Assembly (NCBI GenBank): GCA_016705125.1
Contig: JADIYW010000004.1
Location: 186,001-250,000 of the forward strand
Length of the DNA: 64,000 bases
Direction: 5' to 3'
Origin: Bacteroidota bacterium
Lineage (GTDB): Bacteria; Bacteroidota; Bacteroidia; Chitinophagales; JADIYW01
The position numbers and the translations under genes are program-made. The notes under the pieces were generated by a model. It did no database searches, was not told where the DNA came from, and saw only the letters and a list, made by a program, of their open reading frames with translations. Of the stretch, positions 18,546-27,329 are shown piece after piece; positions within the stretch are counted from its first letter, which is position 1, and each line of letters opens with the position of its first letter.

Positions 18546-20339
18546 TTATAAATTATAATGTCCCGCTTCAAGAATACTTTCTGCAATTCTGCGTCTAGCA
18601 TTTTTGGTATTTACTGGTGCATATTTTGTAAATCGTTTCAATCCCATCAACATCATTCTTAATTCATCTCCTTCCGCAAAAGATTGTAATGCTTCTTTTC
18701 CATTGAAATTAAGTCGAGCGATAGCATCATTAAAAAATACTTTTAGTATATCTATATAAAGACCTGAAGCTTCTTCCCCTTTATTTTCATAAATCTTCCT
18801 AACCCTTATCAATAAAGATTCCATTGCATATACATCGATTAACATATCAGCAACGTTCATCAAAATCTCTTGCTCATCTTTTAATTTTTGCATTAATTTT
18901 TGAACACCAGCTCCAGCAACCAACAAAATAGATTTTTTAGCATTCTTTAATGCTGTTTCTTCTTCTCCAAAAGCACCCTCATTACCAGCACCAAAATCTG
19001 GAATTCCCATCAACTCCTTGCTTACTGCCATCGCCGAATTCATTATATCAATTTTACCCGACATACCTCTTTTCAGCAACATATCCACCATAAGCAAACG
19101 GTTGATTTCATTTGTACCCTCGAAAATTCTATTAATCCTAGCATCTCTATAAGCACGAGCAGCGCCCATTTCCTCGCTAAAGCCCATGCCTCCATGAATT
19201 TGCACCGTTTCATCTACTACAAAATCAAGCACTTCGGAACCAAACACCTTTGATATAGAGCATTCAATTGAATATTCTTCAGCTGCACCTAACAAACACT
19301 CAGAAAACGATTTTCCTTGAGCGCTTAATACGTGTTCTAATTTTCCAATATCTGATGCTACTCTATTGGCTGCTGCTTCGAGTGCAAACAATCTAATTGC
19401 CATTTCTCCCACTTTGTGCTTAATAGCACCAAAAGTACCTATAGAAACACTAAATTGATTTCTTTCATTTGCATATTTAACGGCTTGGTTGAATGCTTCT
19501 CTAGCACCTCCAAGCGCAGCATTTCCTAATTTATATCTACCTATATTTAAAATATTGAAAGCTATTTTATGCCCCTTTCCTCTTTCTCCCAACATGTTTT
19601 CTACCGGAATTTCGCAATTCTCGAAAAACACCTGACGAGTAGAAGAACCTCTAATCCCTAATTTATCTTCCTCAGCGCCCAATGTTAGCCCTTTAGTTCC
19701 TTTTTCAACAATGAAACCAGTAAATTCTTTACCATCAATTTTTGCAAAAACAGTAAATACATCTGCAAAACCTGCATTGGTAATCCACATTTTTTGTCCA
19801 TTCAAAATCCACTTTGTGCCATCAGCCGATAAGGTAGCAGTTGTTTTTGCGCCTAACGCATCTGATCCAGAACCTGGTTCTGTAAGGCAATAAGATGCTA
19901 GCCATTTTCCGCTTGCCAAATTTGGCAAATATTTTGTTTTTTGCTCTTCAGTACCAAAATACAAAATAGGTAAAGTACCAATTCCAACATGGCAAATAAC
20001 TGTAGCAGCAAATGAACCAGTACGGCCAATTTCCTCTGCTATGATAGTGCCAGTTATTACATCCTGACCCATTCCGCCATATTCTTCGGGTACAGCCGTG
20101 CCAATTAAACCAAGCTCTCCTGCTTTATTCATCAAATCCAAAACAATTGAAAAAGTCTTATCTTTTTCAATCGTAAGTACATGTGGCACTACTTCTTTAT
20201 CTACAAATTCAGCCGCCATTGATTTAATCATGAGGTGTTCTTCCGTAAAATCCTCATTGGTAAATACCATTTCATTGGTCGAATCTTTTACCAAAAATTC
20301 GCCACCCGCTAATGATTTTACATCTTCTAAAGTTTCCAT
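18546..20339 (-). CDS. fadE: Acyl-CoA dehydrogenase (beta-oxidation)
   Basis: A 597-residue acyl-CoA dehydrogenase with the C-terminal extension typical of Bacteroidota and Bacillus FadE-type enzymes. It catalyses the FAD-dependent first oxidation of acyl-CoA. Visible features are EYGGMGQDVITGTIIAEE, CLTEPGSGSDALGAKTTA, the conserved QIHGGMGFSEEMGAARAYRD and the segment IFEGTNEINR with the putative catalytic Glu. It should act with the hydroxyacyl-CoA dehydrogenase/hydratase and thiolase at 31549-35565. In Bacillus subtilis these genes form a contiguous fadNAE operon; here an unrelated ~11-kb island separates fadE from fadA. It has its own terminator; I see no clear promoter. Confidence 0.93.
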   Translation of the reverse strand: METLEDVKSLAGGEFLVKDSTNEMVFTNEDFTEEHLMIKSMAAEFVDKEVVPHVLTIEKDKTFSIVLDLMNKAGELGLIGTAVPEEYGGMGQDVITGTIIAEEIGRTGSFAATVICHVGIGTLPILYFGTEEQKTKYLPNLASGKWLASYCLTEPGSGSDALGAKTTATLSADGTKWILNGQKMWITNAGFADVFTVFAKIDGKEFTGFIVEKGTKGLTLGAEEDKLGIRGSSTRQVFFENCEIPVENMLGERGKGHKIAFNILNIGRYKLGNAALGGAREAFNQAVKYANERNQFSVSIGTFGAIKHKVGEMAIRLFALEAAANRVASDIGKLEHVLSAQGKSFSECLLGAAEEYSIECSISKVFGSEVLDFVVDETVQIHGGMGFSEEMGAARAYRDARINRIFEGTNEINRLLMVDMLLKRGMSGKIDIMNSAMAVSKELMGIPDFGAGNEGAFGEEETALKNAKKSILLVAGAGVQKLMQKLKDEQEILMNVADMLIDVYAMESLLIRVRKIYENKGEEASGLYIDILKVFFNDAIARLNFNGKEALQSFAEGDELRMMLMGLKRFTKYAPVNTKNARRRIAESILEAGHYNL

Positions 20340-20588
20340 TTATTGATTTTTAATTTTTTAACAATTTTATTTTTATCGCCTTTTTTTTAGAATCTTTAAA
20401 CTCATTATTTGTGAATCTAAATAAACCAATGCACTAATATAATTCAATAAACAGAAATTTTTATAAATTGTTTTTTATGAAAATGTTAGGAGATTATTTT
20501 TTTTGAAAACACCATTAAAATATAACTTTTTCAACTCACGCCTTAGGGGAAAACATGCAAGTGTTTGAAGTATTTTTATAATTATAAT

Positions 20589-21975
20589 TTATTGAAGCAC
20601 ACCATTTACATAAAAGCCTTGTTCTATTATATTGCCATTTGCATCATAATATTTGCCATAGCCGTTGCGTTTATTGTTTTTGTATTTGCCTATATATTTT
20701 TCACCCTCTTTCCAATAATAAATACCATCACCTTCTCTAATTCCATTTACAAAATCGCCATCGTATTTATCGCCATTAGTATATATGGCTATGCCCTTAC
20801 CTTGAGGAATATAATCATCACTTCCATTTTCGCCTGAGATGAATTCACCATTATAAGAAAATTTTTCATTTAATGAATTCGTAAACTCAAATTCGTGTAC
20901 GCCTCCCATTGCGAATGTATCAACTACTTCATATTCTGTTGCAACTTCTTCTGTGGCAACATCGTATGATATATCGTTTTTCTCATTTTTTTTGTTAGCG
21001 AAATATAATATGGCCACCATAACTAAAGCTACCACTACTAAAGCAAATAGATGAAAAAAGAACATCACCATCTTTGTTGTCTTCTTTTTTATTTTCCTTT
21101 GAAATATTACCACCATTAGGAATTACCTCCCAATCTTCTTTTATTTTAATTGGGGCTTTATCAATACTTATTTTTTCGTCAATCTTTTTAATTTCACCAT
21201 TTCCCAACAGTATCCCCTTTAATGTTGTTGCATCTTGCACTCTATCAGCCGCATTTTTTACCAAACATTTTTGGATAATTTCTTTATAGTTAAGCGGAAT
21301 AGATGCTGGATAGGATGGTTCAATATCCAAAATTTTATTCTGGATATCAATTTGCATATCACCATCGGTTCTTTTGCCAAATGGTGCTTTGCCCGTGAAA
21401 TATTCATACAGCATACAACCGAGCGCCCAAAGGTCGGTATTGGGTTGTAATATACCATCCTTTCCAAATTTTCTATAATTTATTTGTTCAGGTGCCATGT
21501 ATTCAATAGTGCCCAAACCAACTCCAGTACCTGTACCAGTTCCAGTATCAGTATCATTACCTTTTATTTCTTTGCTAATTCCAAAATCGCAGATTTTAGG
21601 AATCAACTTTCCCCCAATGGTGGTAAACAATATATTACTGGCTTTCAAATCACGGTGAATGATGGCGGGTTTTTGGTGCATGGCATTTGGAGTATGCAAA
21701 TAGTGCAATCCATCTAAAATGCCTATTACTATTTCTTTCACCTCATCGGCACTTAGTTTTACTTTTTTATTTATCAGCTGCGTGAAATCGCCCGCATCTG
21801 CATATTCCATTACGCCAAATTCCACCACTTCTTTCTCTCCAAAATTGTTTGTGCTTTCTACCTGAAAACAATTCAAATAGCGAATAATATTTGGATGATT
21901 GAAATCGAAACAACGTCTTATTTCATTCAAGACCGAATATTTGGTGTCTTTTTTTAAAGCGATAGAGAATGTAAT
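20589..21975 (-). pseudogene. Membrane Ser/Thr kinase with C-terminal MORN repeats, N-truncated and frameshifted
   Basis: Two overlapping frames together spell a bacterial Hanks-type kinase, a membrane helix and MORN repeats. The kinase part (to 20995) has IALKKDTKYSVLNEIRR (beta3 lysine), HRDLKASNIL, DFGISK and YMAPEQ. The second frame (20589 to about 21056) has the helix LFALVVVALVMVAILYF and three or four MORN motifs (GDKYDGDFVNGIREGDG). Two lesions are visible. The glycine-rich loop is absent: an in-frame TAA lies five codons before the beta3 lysine. A run of six T (minus strand, 21054-21059) puts the helix and MORN part out of frame; five T would restore one protein. The sister kinase at 25500-27329 keeps kinase and helix in one frame. 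An active kinase from this copy is unlikely. Confidence 0.85.
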
Positions 21976-21991
21976 TTAAATAAAATTATTT

Positions 21992-22832
21992 CTACGTATT
22001 GAAGAATATTGAATACACCTTTGCTTTGATAATAACCATAACATCTTTTAAATCGATTGCTTCTGCATTTATCTTTTTTAAATAAGCATACCACATAGAT
22101 TGTCGTTGTTGATTTTGATAAAAATCTTCTGTAAAAACCACTGAATCTAAATTTAATTCAGTGTTACGATTTTCAAAAGTTTGGATGATAGCCAATTTAA
22201 GTGTTTCGTTATTGAATTGTAAGCTTTGAATAATAGTGTATACATCATAAAAATCTTTCATTCTACTATTTAATTGCGCTAATACTATCATGGCATGCAA
22301 CTTCTCGGCAATCACTGTTTCCATGGTGTATGCTACAATATTTGGAATTGCAAAATCTTCAAAATAATCGGATAATCAATAAAAATAGGTTCGGGTGTTA
22401 CTACATCACCGAAACCAATATCTATTTGTAAATGCTGACGAATATTACCTAAGTTCGCCACCACTTTTAAACGAATACCATTGTACTCATTTTGCTCGTT
22501 GATTTCTGTAACGGTTAAAGTACTTGTGTCAAATTGTACTTCATCGTGCGCATCAATGGCTAATATGACTGTAAAGATTTCTTTAATGGTATTGGCTTCG
22601 TTGCTCAGTTGTTGTGCTGCAAAATCTATATCTACCGTAGGCGTGCCTCTGCACCCTGCCACGAATAGAGCAAATTTCCTCCTTTGAGTAACAGTTTATT
22701 TTTATATGCTGAAACAGACAAGCGATATAATAATCGTTCCTGAAAAAATCGTATCAACAATAATTGATGATTAAAGTTGTTTTTCTTGGAAACTTCTAGC
22801 AATTTCATACTAATGGCGTTTGCCTTACTCAT
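21992..22832 (-). pseudogene. abiEii: AbiEii-type nucleotidyltransferase toxin, broken by two frameshifts
   Basis: Three consecutive frames reconstruct one AbiEii/AbiGii nucleotidyltransferase of about 280 residues. Frame 1 holds NKLLLKGGNLLYSW; frame 2 PTVDIDFAAQQLSNEA (the DxD catalytic pair); frame 3 YTMETVIAEKLHAMIVLAQL and MKDFYDVYTI. A single extra C at 22640-22641 would join frames 1 and 2 (giving EARPTVDIDFA), and a single extra T at 22361-22364 would join 2 and 3 (giving IIFEDFAIPNIVAYT). The start overlaps the antitoxin stop by four bases (ATGA), the normal coupling in abiE operons. As read, no intact toxin is made. Family members act as RNA nucleotidyltransferases that block growth, often in phage defence. 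Confidence 0.88.
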
Positions 22833-23407
22833 AGCATAGATTTTAGCAGTGGATTTATAATTTTTTCTATCCGCATCTGTTTGGCGTATAGCATTAGTTT
22901 TTCTATATTTCTGGTTTTGGATTGCATATAGTTTTTAAGCACTTCCAATGTAATTTCTTCGCCTACTTTGTTCCTGAATTTAACCGCATCGCAAACACAT
23001 TTTTCACGGTCATACATTTTGATTTTTTGATGTTGCACTATACCCAATTCAAATTGTATTTGGCTCCAGTAATAAGGTTTTACAGGTGGATAATCTCTAA
23101 TTTGCGGATTGGCTTTGTGTTCAAATGCGAGATGATGCTGAAAGGGAATAGTGGTGGACAATTCATAATAATGCCAAGCAGAAAACAAACACAATACCGC
23201 ATTTGGATATAGCATTGCTAGGTTTTCCAATTCATTATAGTTGCCCAAAGAGAGGTATTGGTACAGTCCATTTTTTACTTTTTGTACTTCGCCAGCCGCA
23301 ATCATATCGTTCAAAATGGTATATACAGGTGGTTGATAGTTAAAATCTTTACTTTTTAGCCAACCATTGTGCTGTTTAAAGCCTTGTATGATTTTTTCTT
23401 TATTCAT
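22829..23407 (-). CDS. abiEi: AbiEi-family antitoxin / autorepressor
   Basis: A 192-residue protein matching the AbiEi antitoxin family. It has an N-terminal winged-helix region (GWLKSKDFNYQPPVYTILND, then VQKVKNGLYQYL, about residues 14-50) and a C-terminal domain with LCLFSAWHYYELSTTIP and MYDREKCVCDAVKFRNKVG (the DREK.. signature). AbiEi proteins neutralise AbiEii and repress their own promoter by binding inverted repeats. Two strong dyads lie just upstream. The gene appears intact while the toxin is broken. It is likely expressed from the promoter at 23472-23503. Confidence 0.88.
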   Translation of the reverse strand: MNKEKIIQGFKQHNGWLKSKDFNYQPPVYTILNDMIAAGEVQKVKNGLYQYLSLGNYNELENLAMLYPNAVLCLFSAWHYYELSTTIPFQHHLAFEHKANPQIRDYPPVKPYYWSQIQFELGIVQHQKIKMYDREKCVCDAVKFRNKVGEEITLEVLKNYMQSKTRNIEKLMLYAKQMRIEKIINPLLKSML

Positions 23408-23455
23408 TTATGTAAAACTTAGGCAAATATAAACATTTGCTGGTAATTTACATAA
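23408..23455. promoter_or_regulatory. 48-bp dyad next to the abiEi start, probable operator
   Basis: Nested dyad with one centre: outer arms TTATGTAAA / TTTACATAA at the two ends and inner arms GCAAAT / ATTTGC (23423-23428 and 23435-23440), both centred at 23431.5. It ends one base before the abiEi start codon, so a bound repressor would block expression. A diverged copy lies at 24121-24168. Confidence 0.65.
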
Positions 23456-23459
23456 TTAT

Positions 23460-23503
23460 CATTTCACACTACAAATATAATTATTCGTAGTGCGAAATGC
23501 AAA
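23460..23503 (-). promoter_or_regulatory. abiEi promoter overlapping a second inverted repeat
   Basis: On the minus strand TTTG (23500-23503) is separated by 20 bp from TATATTTG (23472-23479), a near-ideal Bacteroidota promoter. A 13-bp inverted repeat (23460-23472 and 23487-23499, one G.T-type mismatch; core CACTAC / GTAGTG) covers the spacer and the -7 box. This fits autorepression by AbiEi. Confidence 0.7.
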
Positions 23504-23547
23504 TTTTTATATTTTGGCTTCAACTTTTATAGAACACCAAATACATT

Positions 23548-24000
23548 TCAATTAGGTAGATATGGTGAAAGTATATTTATATTTTGCCATTTGGAAATTA
23601 AATATCCTTCTACCAACTCTCCATAATCATTTTTGATAATTACTTTTCTAAAGCCTGCGCCATATATTTTATTGATATCTTGGCAAAAAACCAATTGATT
23701 GATTTTAATATAAGCAATTATTGTTTTATTATTTAATTGGGTTTTATTGGCATTTTCTTTACCGTTAGCAATTTCCAACTCATTTTTAGATAAGGGTTTG
23801 TTTCTTAAAACAGCCACGAAATTTGGATAACTGGGATGATAGACTTTGTAGTTTGGCTTAAAAATTTTATCATTTTGTTTTGTTTTATCTAGGACAATAT
23901 TTGGTTTAGTATCTTGTGCATTTACCGAATAAAAAGTACATACCACACTTATAAAAATCAGTATGCTATATCTATTTTGGTGTATTCTAAATTTCATCAA
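23548..24000 (-). CDS. Small secreted protein of the island, unknown function
   Basis: A 150-residue protein with a signal peptide (MMKFRIHQNRYSILIFIS, cleavage likely after VNAQ) and a mature part starting DTKPNIV. I do not recognise the domain, which ends VEGYLISKWQNINILSPYLP. The DNA for its signal peptide is nearly identical over 38 bp to that of the FISUMP gene at 27230-27847 (23951-23988 versus 27798-27835). The leader has thus been copied onto different secreted modules. A degraded copy of its own C-terminus lies just upstream at 24043-24105. Probably periplasmic or surface-exposed. Confidence 0.7.
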   Translation of the reverse strand: MMKFRIHQNRYSILIFISVVCTFYSVNAQDTKPNIVLDKTKQNDKIFKPNYKVYHPSYPNFVAVLRNKPLSKNELEIANGKENANKTQLNNKTIIAYIKINQLVFCQDINKIYGAGFRKVIIKNDYGELVEGYLISKWQNINILSPYLPN

Positions 24001-24042
24001 TTATATTTTATATTACAATTATTTCAATACTTTATTTAAATT

Positions 24043-24105
24043 TCAATTACATAGATATGGTACAAATATATCAATATTTTGCCATCTAGAGATTAAGTAT
24101 CTTAT
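24043..24105 (-). pseudogene. Remnant of the C-terminus of the 23548-24000 protein
   Basis: The minus strand reads RYLISRWQNIDIFVPYLCN then TGA, clearly homologous to the end of the adjacent intact protein (GYLISKWQNINILSPYLPN). Nothing upstream of it matches, so it is a duplicated and truncated 3' end. Confidence 0.85.
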
Positions 24106-24120
24106 GGTATTTGAACTAGC

Positions 24121-24168
24121 TTATGTAATACTTAGGCATGTTTAAACATTTGCTGGTAATTTACATAA
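24121..24168. repeat. Second copy of the abiEi-operator-like dyad
   Basis: 48 bp closely matching 23408-23455, with conserved outer arms TTATGTAA / TTACATAA and an inner ATGTTTAAACAT palindrome in place of the GCAAAT/ATTTGC pair. It follows the WG-repeat gene and precedes the C-terminal remnant, with no abiE gene next to it. It may be a second AbiEi binding site, or mark a recombination boundary. Confidence 0.7.
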
Positions 24169-24176
24169 AATTGTTT

Positions 24177-25489
24177 TTATGGGCAATCTTTAATGCATTG
24201 GCCTTGTTTATTTATGTAGTAAGTTTTATTATCATTTTTACCCGGGCTAATCCTTCAGAAAAAGGAAAAGCATCATCATAGATTAAAGGAATTATAACCC
24301 TTCCTGTTTTATCAATAAATCCCCATTTAAAATTATTACTATTACCTACATGTGCCAATCCTTCAGAAAAAACATAAGCCCAATCATAAATTAAAGGAAT
24401 CACTATTTTTCCTGTTTTATCGATATATCCCATTTTGCCATTTTTATGAACTGATGCTAATCCTTCTGAAAACCAGCCAGTATAATCATATATAAAAGGA
24501 ATAACTACTTTGCCTGTTTTATCAATAAAACCAGAGCCGTCAAAATTCATAACTTGTGCTAAACCTTCAGAAAAACCTTGAGCATTATCATAGATAATAG
24601 GAATCACAACCTTGCCAGTTATATCAATGTAACCCCATCTGTTATCTTTTTCAACTGGGGCTAATCCATCAGAAAAATCTTGAGCATCATCATAGATAAT
24701 AGGAATCACTAACTTGCCTGCTTTATCAAAAAAACCATATTTACCCTCCTTTTCAACTACTGCTAATCCTTCAGAAAAACTTAAAAAATTATCGTAGATT
24801 AAAGGAATCACTTCCTTACTTGTTTTATCAATAAATCCATATTTGTCATTTTTTTTAACACATGCTAATCCTTCAGAAAAACCAAAAACATCATCATATA
24901 TTAAGGGAATCACTTCTTTGCCTGTTTTATCAATATATCCAGATTTGCCATTTTTTTCAACAATTGCTAATCCTTCAGAAAAACGAAAAGCGTCATCATA
25001 AATTAAAGGAATTACTTCTTTGCCAGAATTATCTAAAAAACCAAATTTGTCATATTTACTAACCGTTGCTAATCCTTCAAAAAACATATAAGCTTCATCA
25101 TAGATTAAAGGAATCACCACTTTGCCTATTTTATCAATGTACCCCCATTTGCCATATTTTCTAACCGTTGCTAATCCTTCAGAAAAACGAAAAGCCTCAT
25201 CATAGATTAAAGGAATTACTTCTTTGCCAGAATTATCTACAAAACCAAATTTGCCATATTTTCTAACTACGGCCAATCCTTCATAAAAAACTCCAATATA
25301 ATCATATTTATCTCTAAAGTTGATTGTAGTGGCTGTAGGCTTAGTTATAGGTTTCGGTGGCGCATTAACCACTGCTGGCTTAGTGGTAGTTGCAGGCTTA
25401 GGTTTTATTATAGGTTTGGTATCTTGTGCATTTGCTACTAACATTGTGCAAACCAAAAATAACATGAAAGTAATAAGTCGTCTTTTCAT
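24177..25489 (-). CDS. Secreted WG-repeat protein, last ~20 residues frameshifted
   Basis: Signal peptide (MKRRLITFMLFLVCTMLVA, cleavage near ANAQ), a Lys-Pro-rich linker (KPIIKPKP...), then ten WG repeats of about 35 residues with the pattern F.EGLA.V.K.GK.G.ID..GK.VIPLIYD. The uninterrupted frame stops at 24212. One extra A in the run at 24235-24239 would extend it to 24177 with the ending VKNDNKTYYINKQGQCIKDC. That ending matches the last residues of the kinase at 25500 (NRYINKNGACVKNC), so a 1-base deletion is likely. WG repeats probably mediate extracytoplasmic binding. It starts 10 bp after the kinase gene, hence the same operon. Confidence 0.85.
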
Positions 25490-25499
25490 TTTTTTATTT

Positions 25500-27329
25500 T
25501 TATCGGCAATTTTTTACGCAAGCGCCGTTTTTGTTAATGTACCTATTTTTACCATTTTGTACAACCCAAGCGACGCCATTGATAAACCCATAAGCATTAT
25601 CGTAAATTAATGGAATTTTTACAGTTCCATTGGCATCTACATAACCCCATTTGTTGTTTTTCCTCACTACGGCAAAACCTTCCCTGAATCCCCAGACTTC
25701 ATCGAAATTAGTACGCCAATCACCTGTGTTACCTTCATCAGATAAAAGATTTATTTCGATTCCAACAGAACAACCAGCAGAGCCACAAGATTTCCAGTAT
25801 TTTAATACCGATTGTTTATAGTTTTTAGCATTAATCCTATATAAACCTTCTTTTTCATTTCCAGAAATAAAAACTAAACCTAAATCTTTTTTAAGATATT
25901 CTAACACATCGATGCTTTCCATTTCTGGTGCAGTTTCGCTTAAAATATCGATATAAGAAAAACCACTTCTGTTACCAATTAATGTGATATTCCAACTTGA
26001 AGAAAGTTCTATTTTTGTATTTATCCAATCTGTTTTTTGTACATCAAAATCAAAATATGTATTGTAGCATATATTGCCATAAATCTTAGGTACAAATTTT
26101 CCTTCTCTTTTATACATGCCATATTCTTGCTGAAATTTATTTGACTCCACAACATTGTCTGTTTTCCATTCAACTTGAAGATTCGTGTTATTTGATTCAC
26201 CCCAATTATTATAAGATATATCAGCGTTATTTTCTAAAAGTAATATTTTAATTATGCTACTTAGTTCATCTTTACTAATTTGTACACCCTCTAAAGGCTG
26301 TACTTCTATTATTGTATCTTTTATCTTTTCCTGTGCCACTTTTTGTGGCTCGTCTTTTTTGCTATTGTTCAAAAAGAGTAAAGTTGCCAAAACTGTAAAT
26401 AATAAAATAATTGCAATTTTTAAAAAAAACCTCCATTTGATTGGTTTATTATCAGGTGATTTAGTTGTATTAATAATCTTACCCGCTAAAATTTGTTTTA
26501 AATCTGAAGCATATTCAATTCTACGGGTAGCCTTTTTGACTAAACATTGCTTAATGAATTTTTTGTAAACTTGTGGTATTGATGATGGGTATTCAGGTTC
26601 TGCATCAAGGATATTATTCTGTATTTCAGTTGCTGGCGTACCATCTGAACGTTTACCGAATGGAGTTTTACCTGTAAAATATTCATATACAATACAACCT
26701 AAAGCCCAGTAGTCTGCATTGGATTTTACCAGACCATCAACGCCATATATTTTACTGTTAATCTGTTCGGGTGCTGTGTATTCAGGCGTACTAAATAGTA
26801 AGGTTACTGTATTATTGGTAACGACTTCCGAAATCGATTTACTAATACCAAAATCACAAATTTTAGGAATTAGTTTATTTCCTGTTTTACTCAACAGAAT
26901 GTTTGCAGGCTTTAAATCTCTGTGAATTACAGTTCGATTCCATTCATTATTACCATGAAGATAATCTAATCCATTTAAGATTCCAGTTAAAAGTTCTTTA
27001 AACTCTTCATCCGTTACCTTAATAGATTTATTTATAATCTGTGAAAAATCACCGTTATTGGCATATTCCATAACTCCATATTCAATGATATGTGTACCGC
27101 CAAAACTATCCGTAATGGTTTCATCAAAATAGTCATAATACTGAATTATATTCTGGTGTTTAAGATCACAGTAGCCCACTATTTCTTTTAGAACACTTTT
27201 ATTACTTGAAGCAACTGATGAACATCGCTTTAAAGCAACAACCCGTTTAAGATTATTGTCATATGCTTTGTAAACATCAGCAGAACCCCCTTTACCAATA
27301 AGGTCCGTTTGCGATTTGTAGATTTCATT
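25500..27329 (-). CDS. Membrane Ser/Thr kinase with extracytoplasmic WG-type domain; start codon lost or frameshifted
   Basis: Hanks-type kinase of about 610 codons. The glycine-rich loop DLIGKGGSADVYKAYD and beta3 lysine (VVALKRC) are encoded upstream of the first usable start (GTG, 27179). Catalytic motifs are VIHRDLKPANILL, DFGISKS and YTAPEQ. A membrane helix follows (FLKIAIILLFTVLATLLFL, about 250 residues after 27179), then an unknown extracytoplasmic segment and one WG repeat ending YINKNGACVKNC. No start codon precedes the G-loop in frame: a TAA lies at 27330-27332. Adding one A after the ATG at 27326-27328 gives MKIYKSQTDLIGKGG, a normal kinase N-terminus. The 5' end is fused out of frame to the FISUMP gene. 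It likely senses the envelope and phosphorylates cytoplasmic partners such as the FHA-ABC protein. Confidence 0.83.
   Translation of the reverse strand, partial: NEIYKSQTDLIGKGGSADVYKAYDNNLKRVVALKRCSSVASSNKSVLKEIVGYCDLKHQNIIQYYDYFDETITDSFGGTHIIEYGVMEYANNGDFSQIINKSIKVTDEEFKELLTGILNGLDYLHGNNEWNRTVIHRDLKPANILLSKTGNKLIPKICDFGISKSISEVVTNNTVTLLFSTPEYTAPEQINSKIYGVDGLVKSNADYWALGCIVYEYFTGKTPFGKRSDGTPATEIQNNILDAEPEYPSSIPQVYKKFIKQCLVKKATRRIEYASDLKQILAGKIINTTKSPDNKPIKWRFFLKIAIILLFTVLATLLFLNNSKKDEPQKVAQEKIKDTIIEVQPLEGVQISKDELSSIIKILLLENNADISYNNWGESNNTNLQVEWKTDNVVESNKFQQEYGMYKREGKFVPKIYGNICYNTYFDFDVQKTDWINTKIELSSSWNITLIGNRSGFSYIDILSETAPEMESIDVLEYLKKDLGLVFISGNEKEGLYRINAKNYKQSVLKYWKSCGSAGCSVGIEINLLSDEGNTGDWRTNFDEVWGFREGFAVVRKNNKWGYVDANGTVKIPLIYDNAYGFINGVAWVVQNGKNRYINKNGACVKNCR

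Noticed and set aside
20340..20588. Possible att site or tRNA at the right edge of the island
   Set aside because: I found no tRNA-like fold and no direct repeat shared with the left edge near 31400-31480.
22922..23212. Plus-strand open frame of 96 codons
   Set aside because: It lies wholly antisense to abiEi with no recognisable protein features.
24230..25310. Regular ~105-bp repeats resembling an array
   Set aside because: They are the codons of WG repeats in one continuous frame; units vary and there are no spacers, so this is not a CRISPR.
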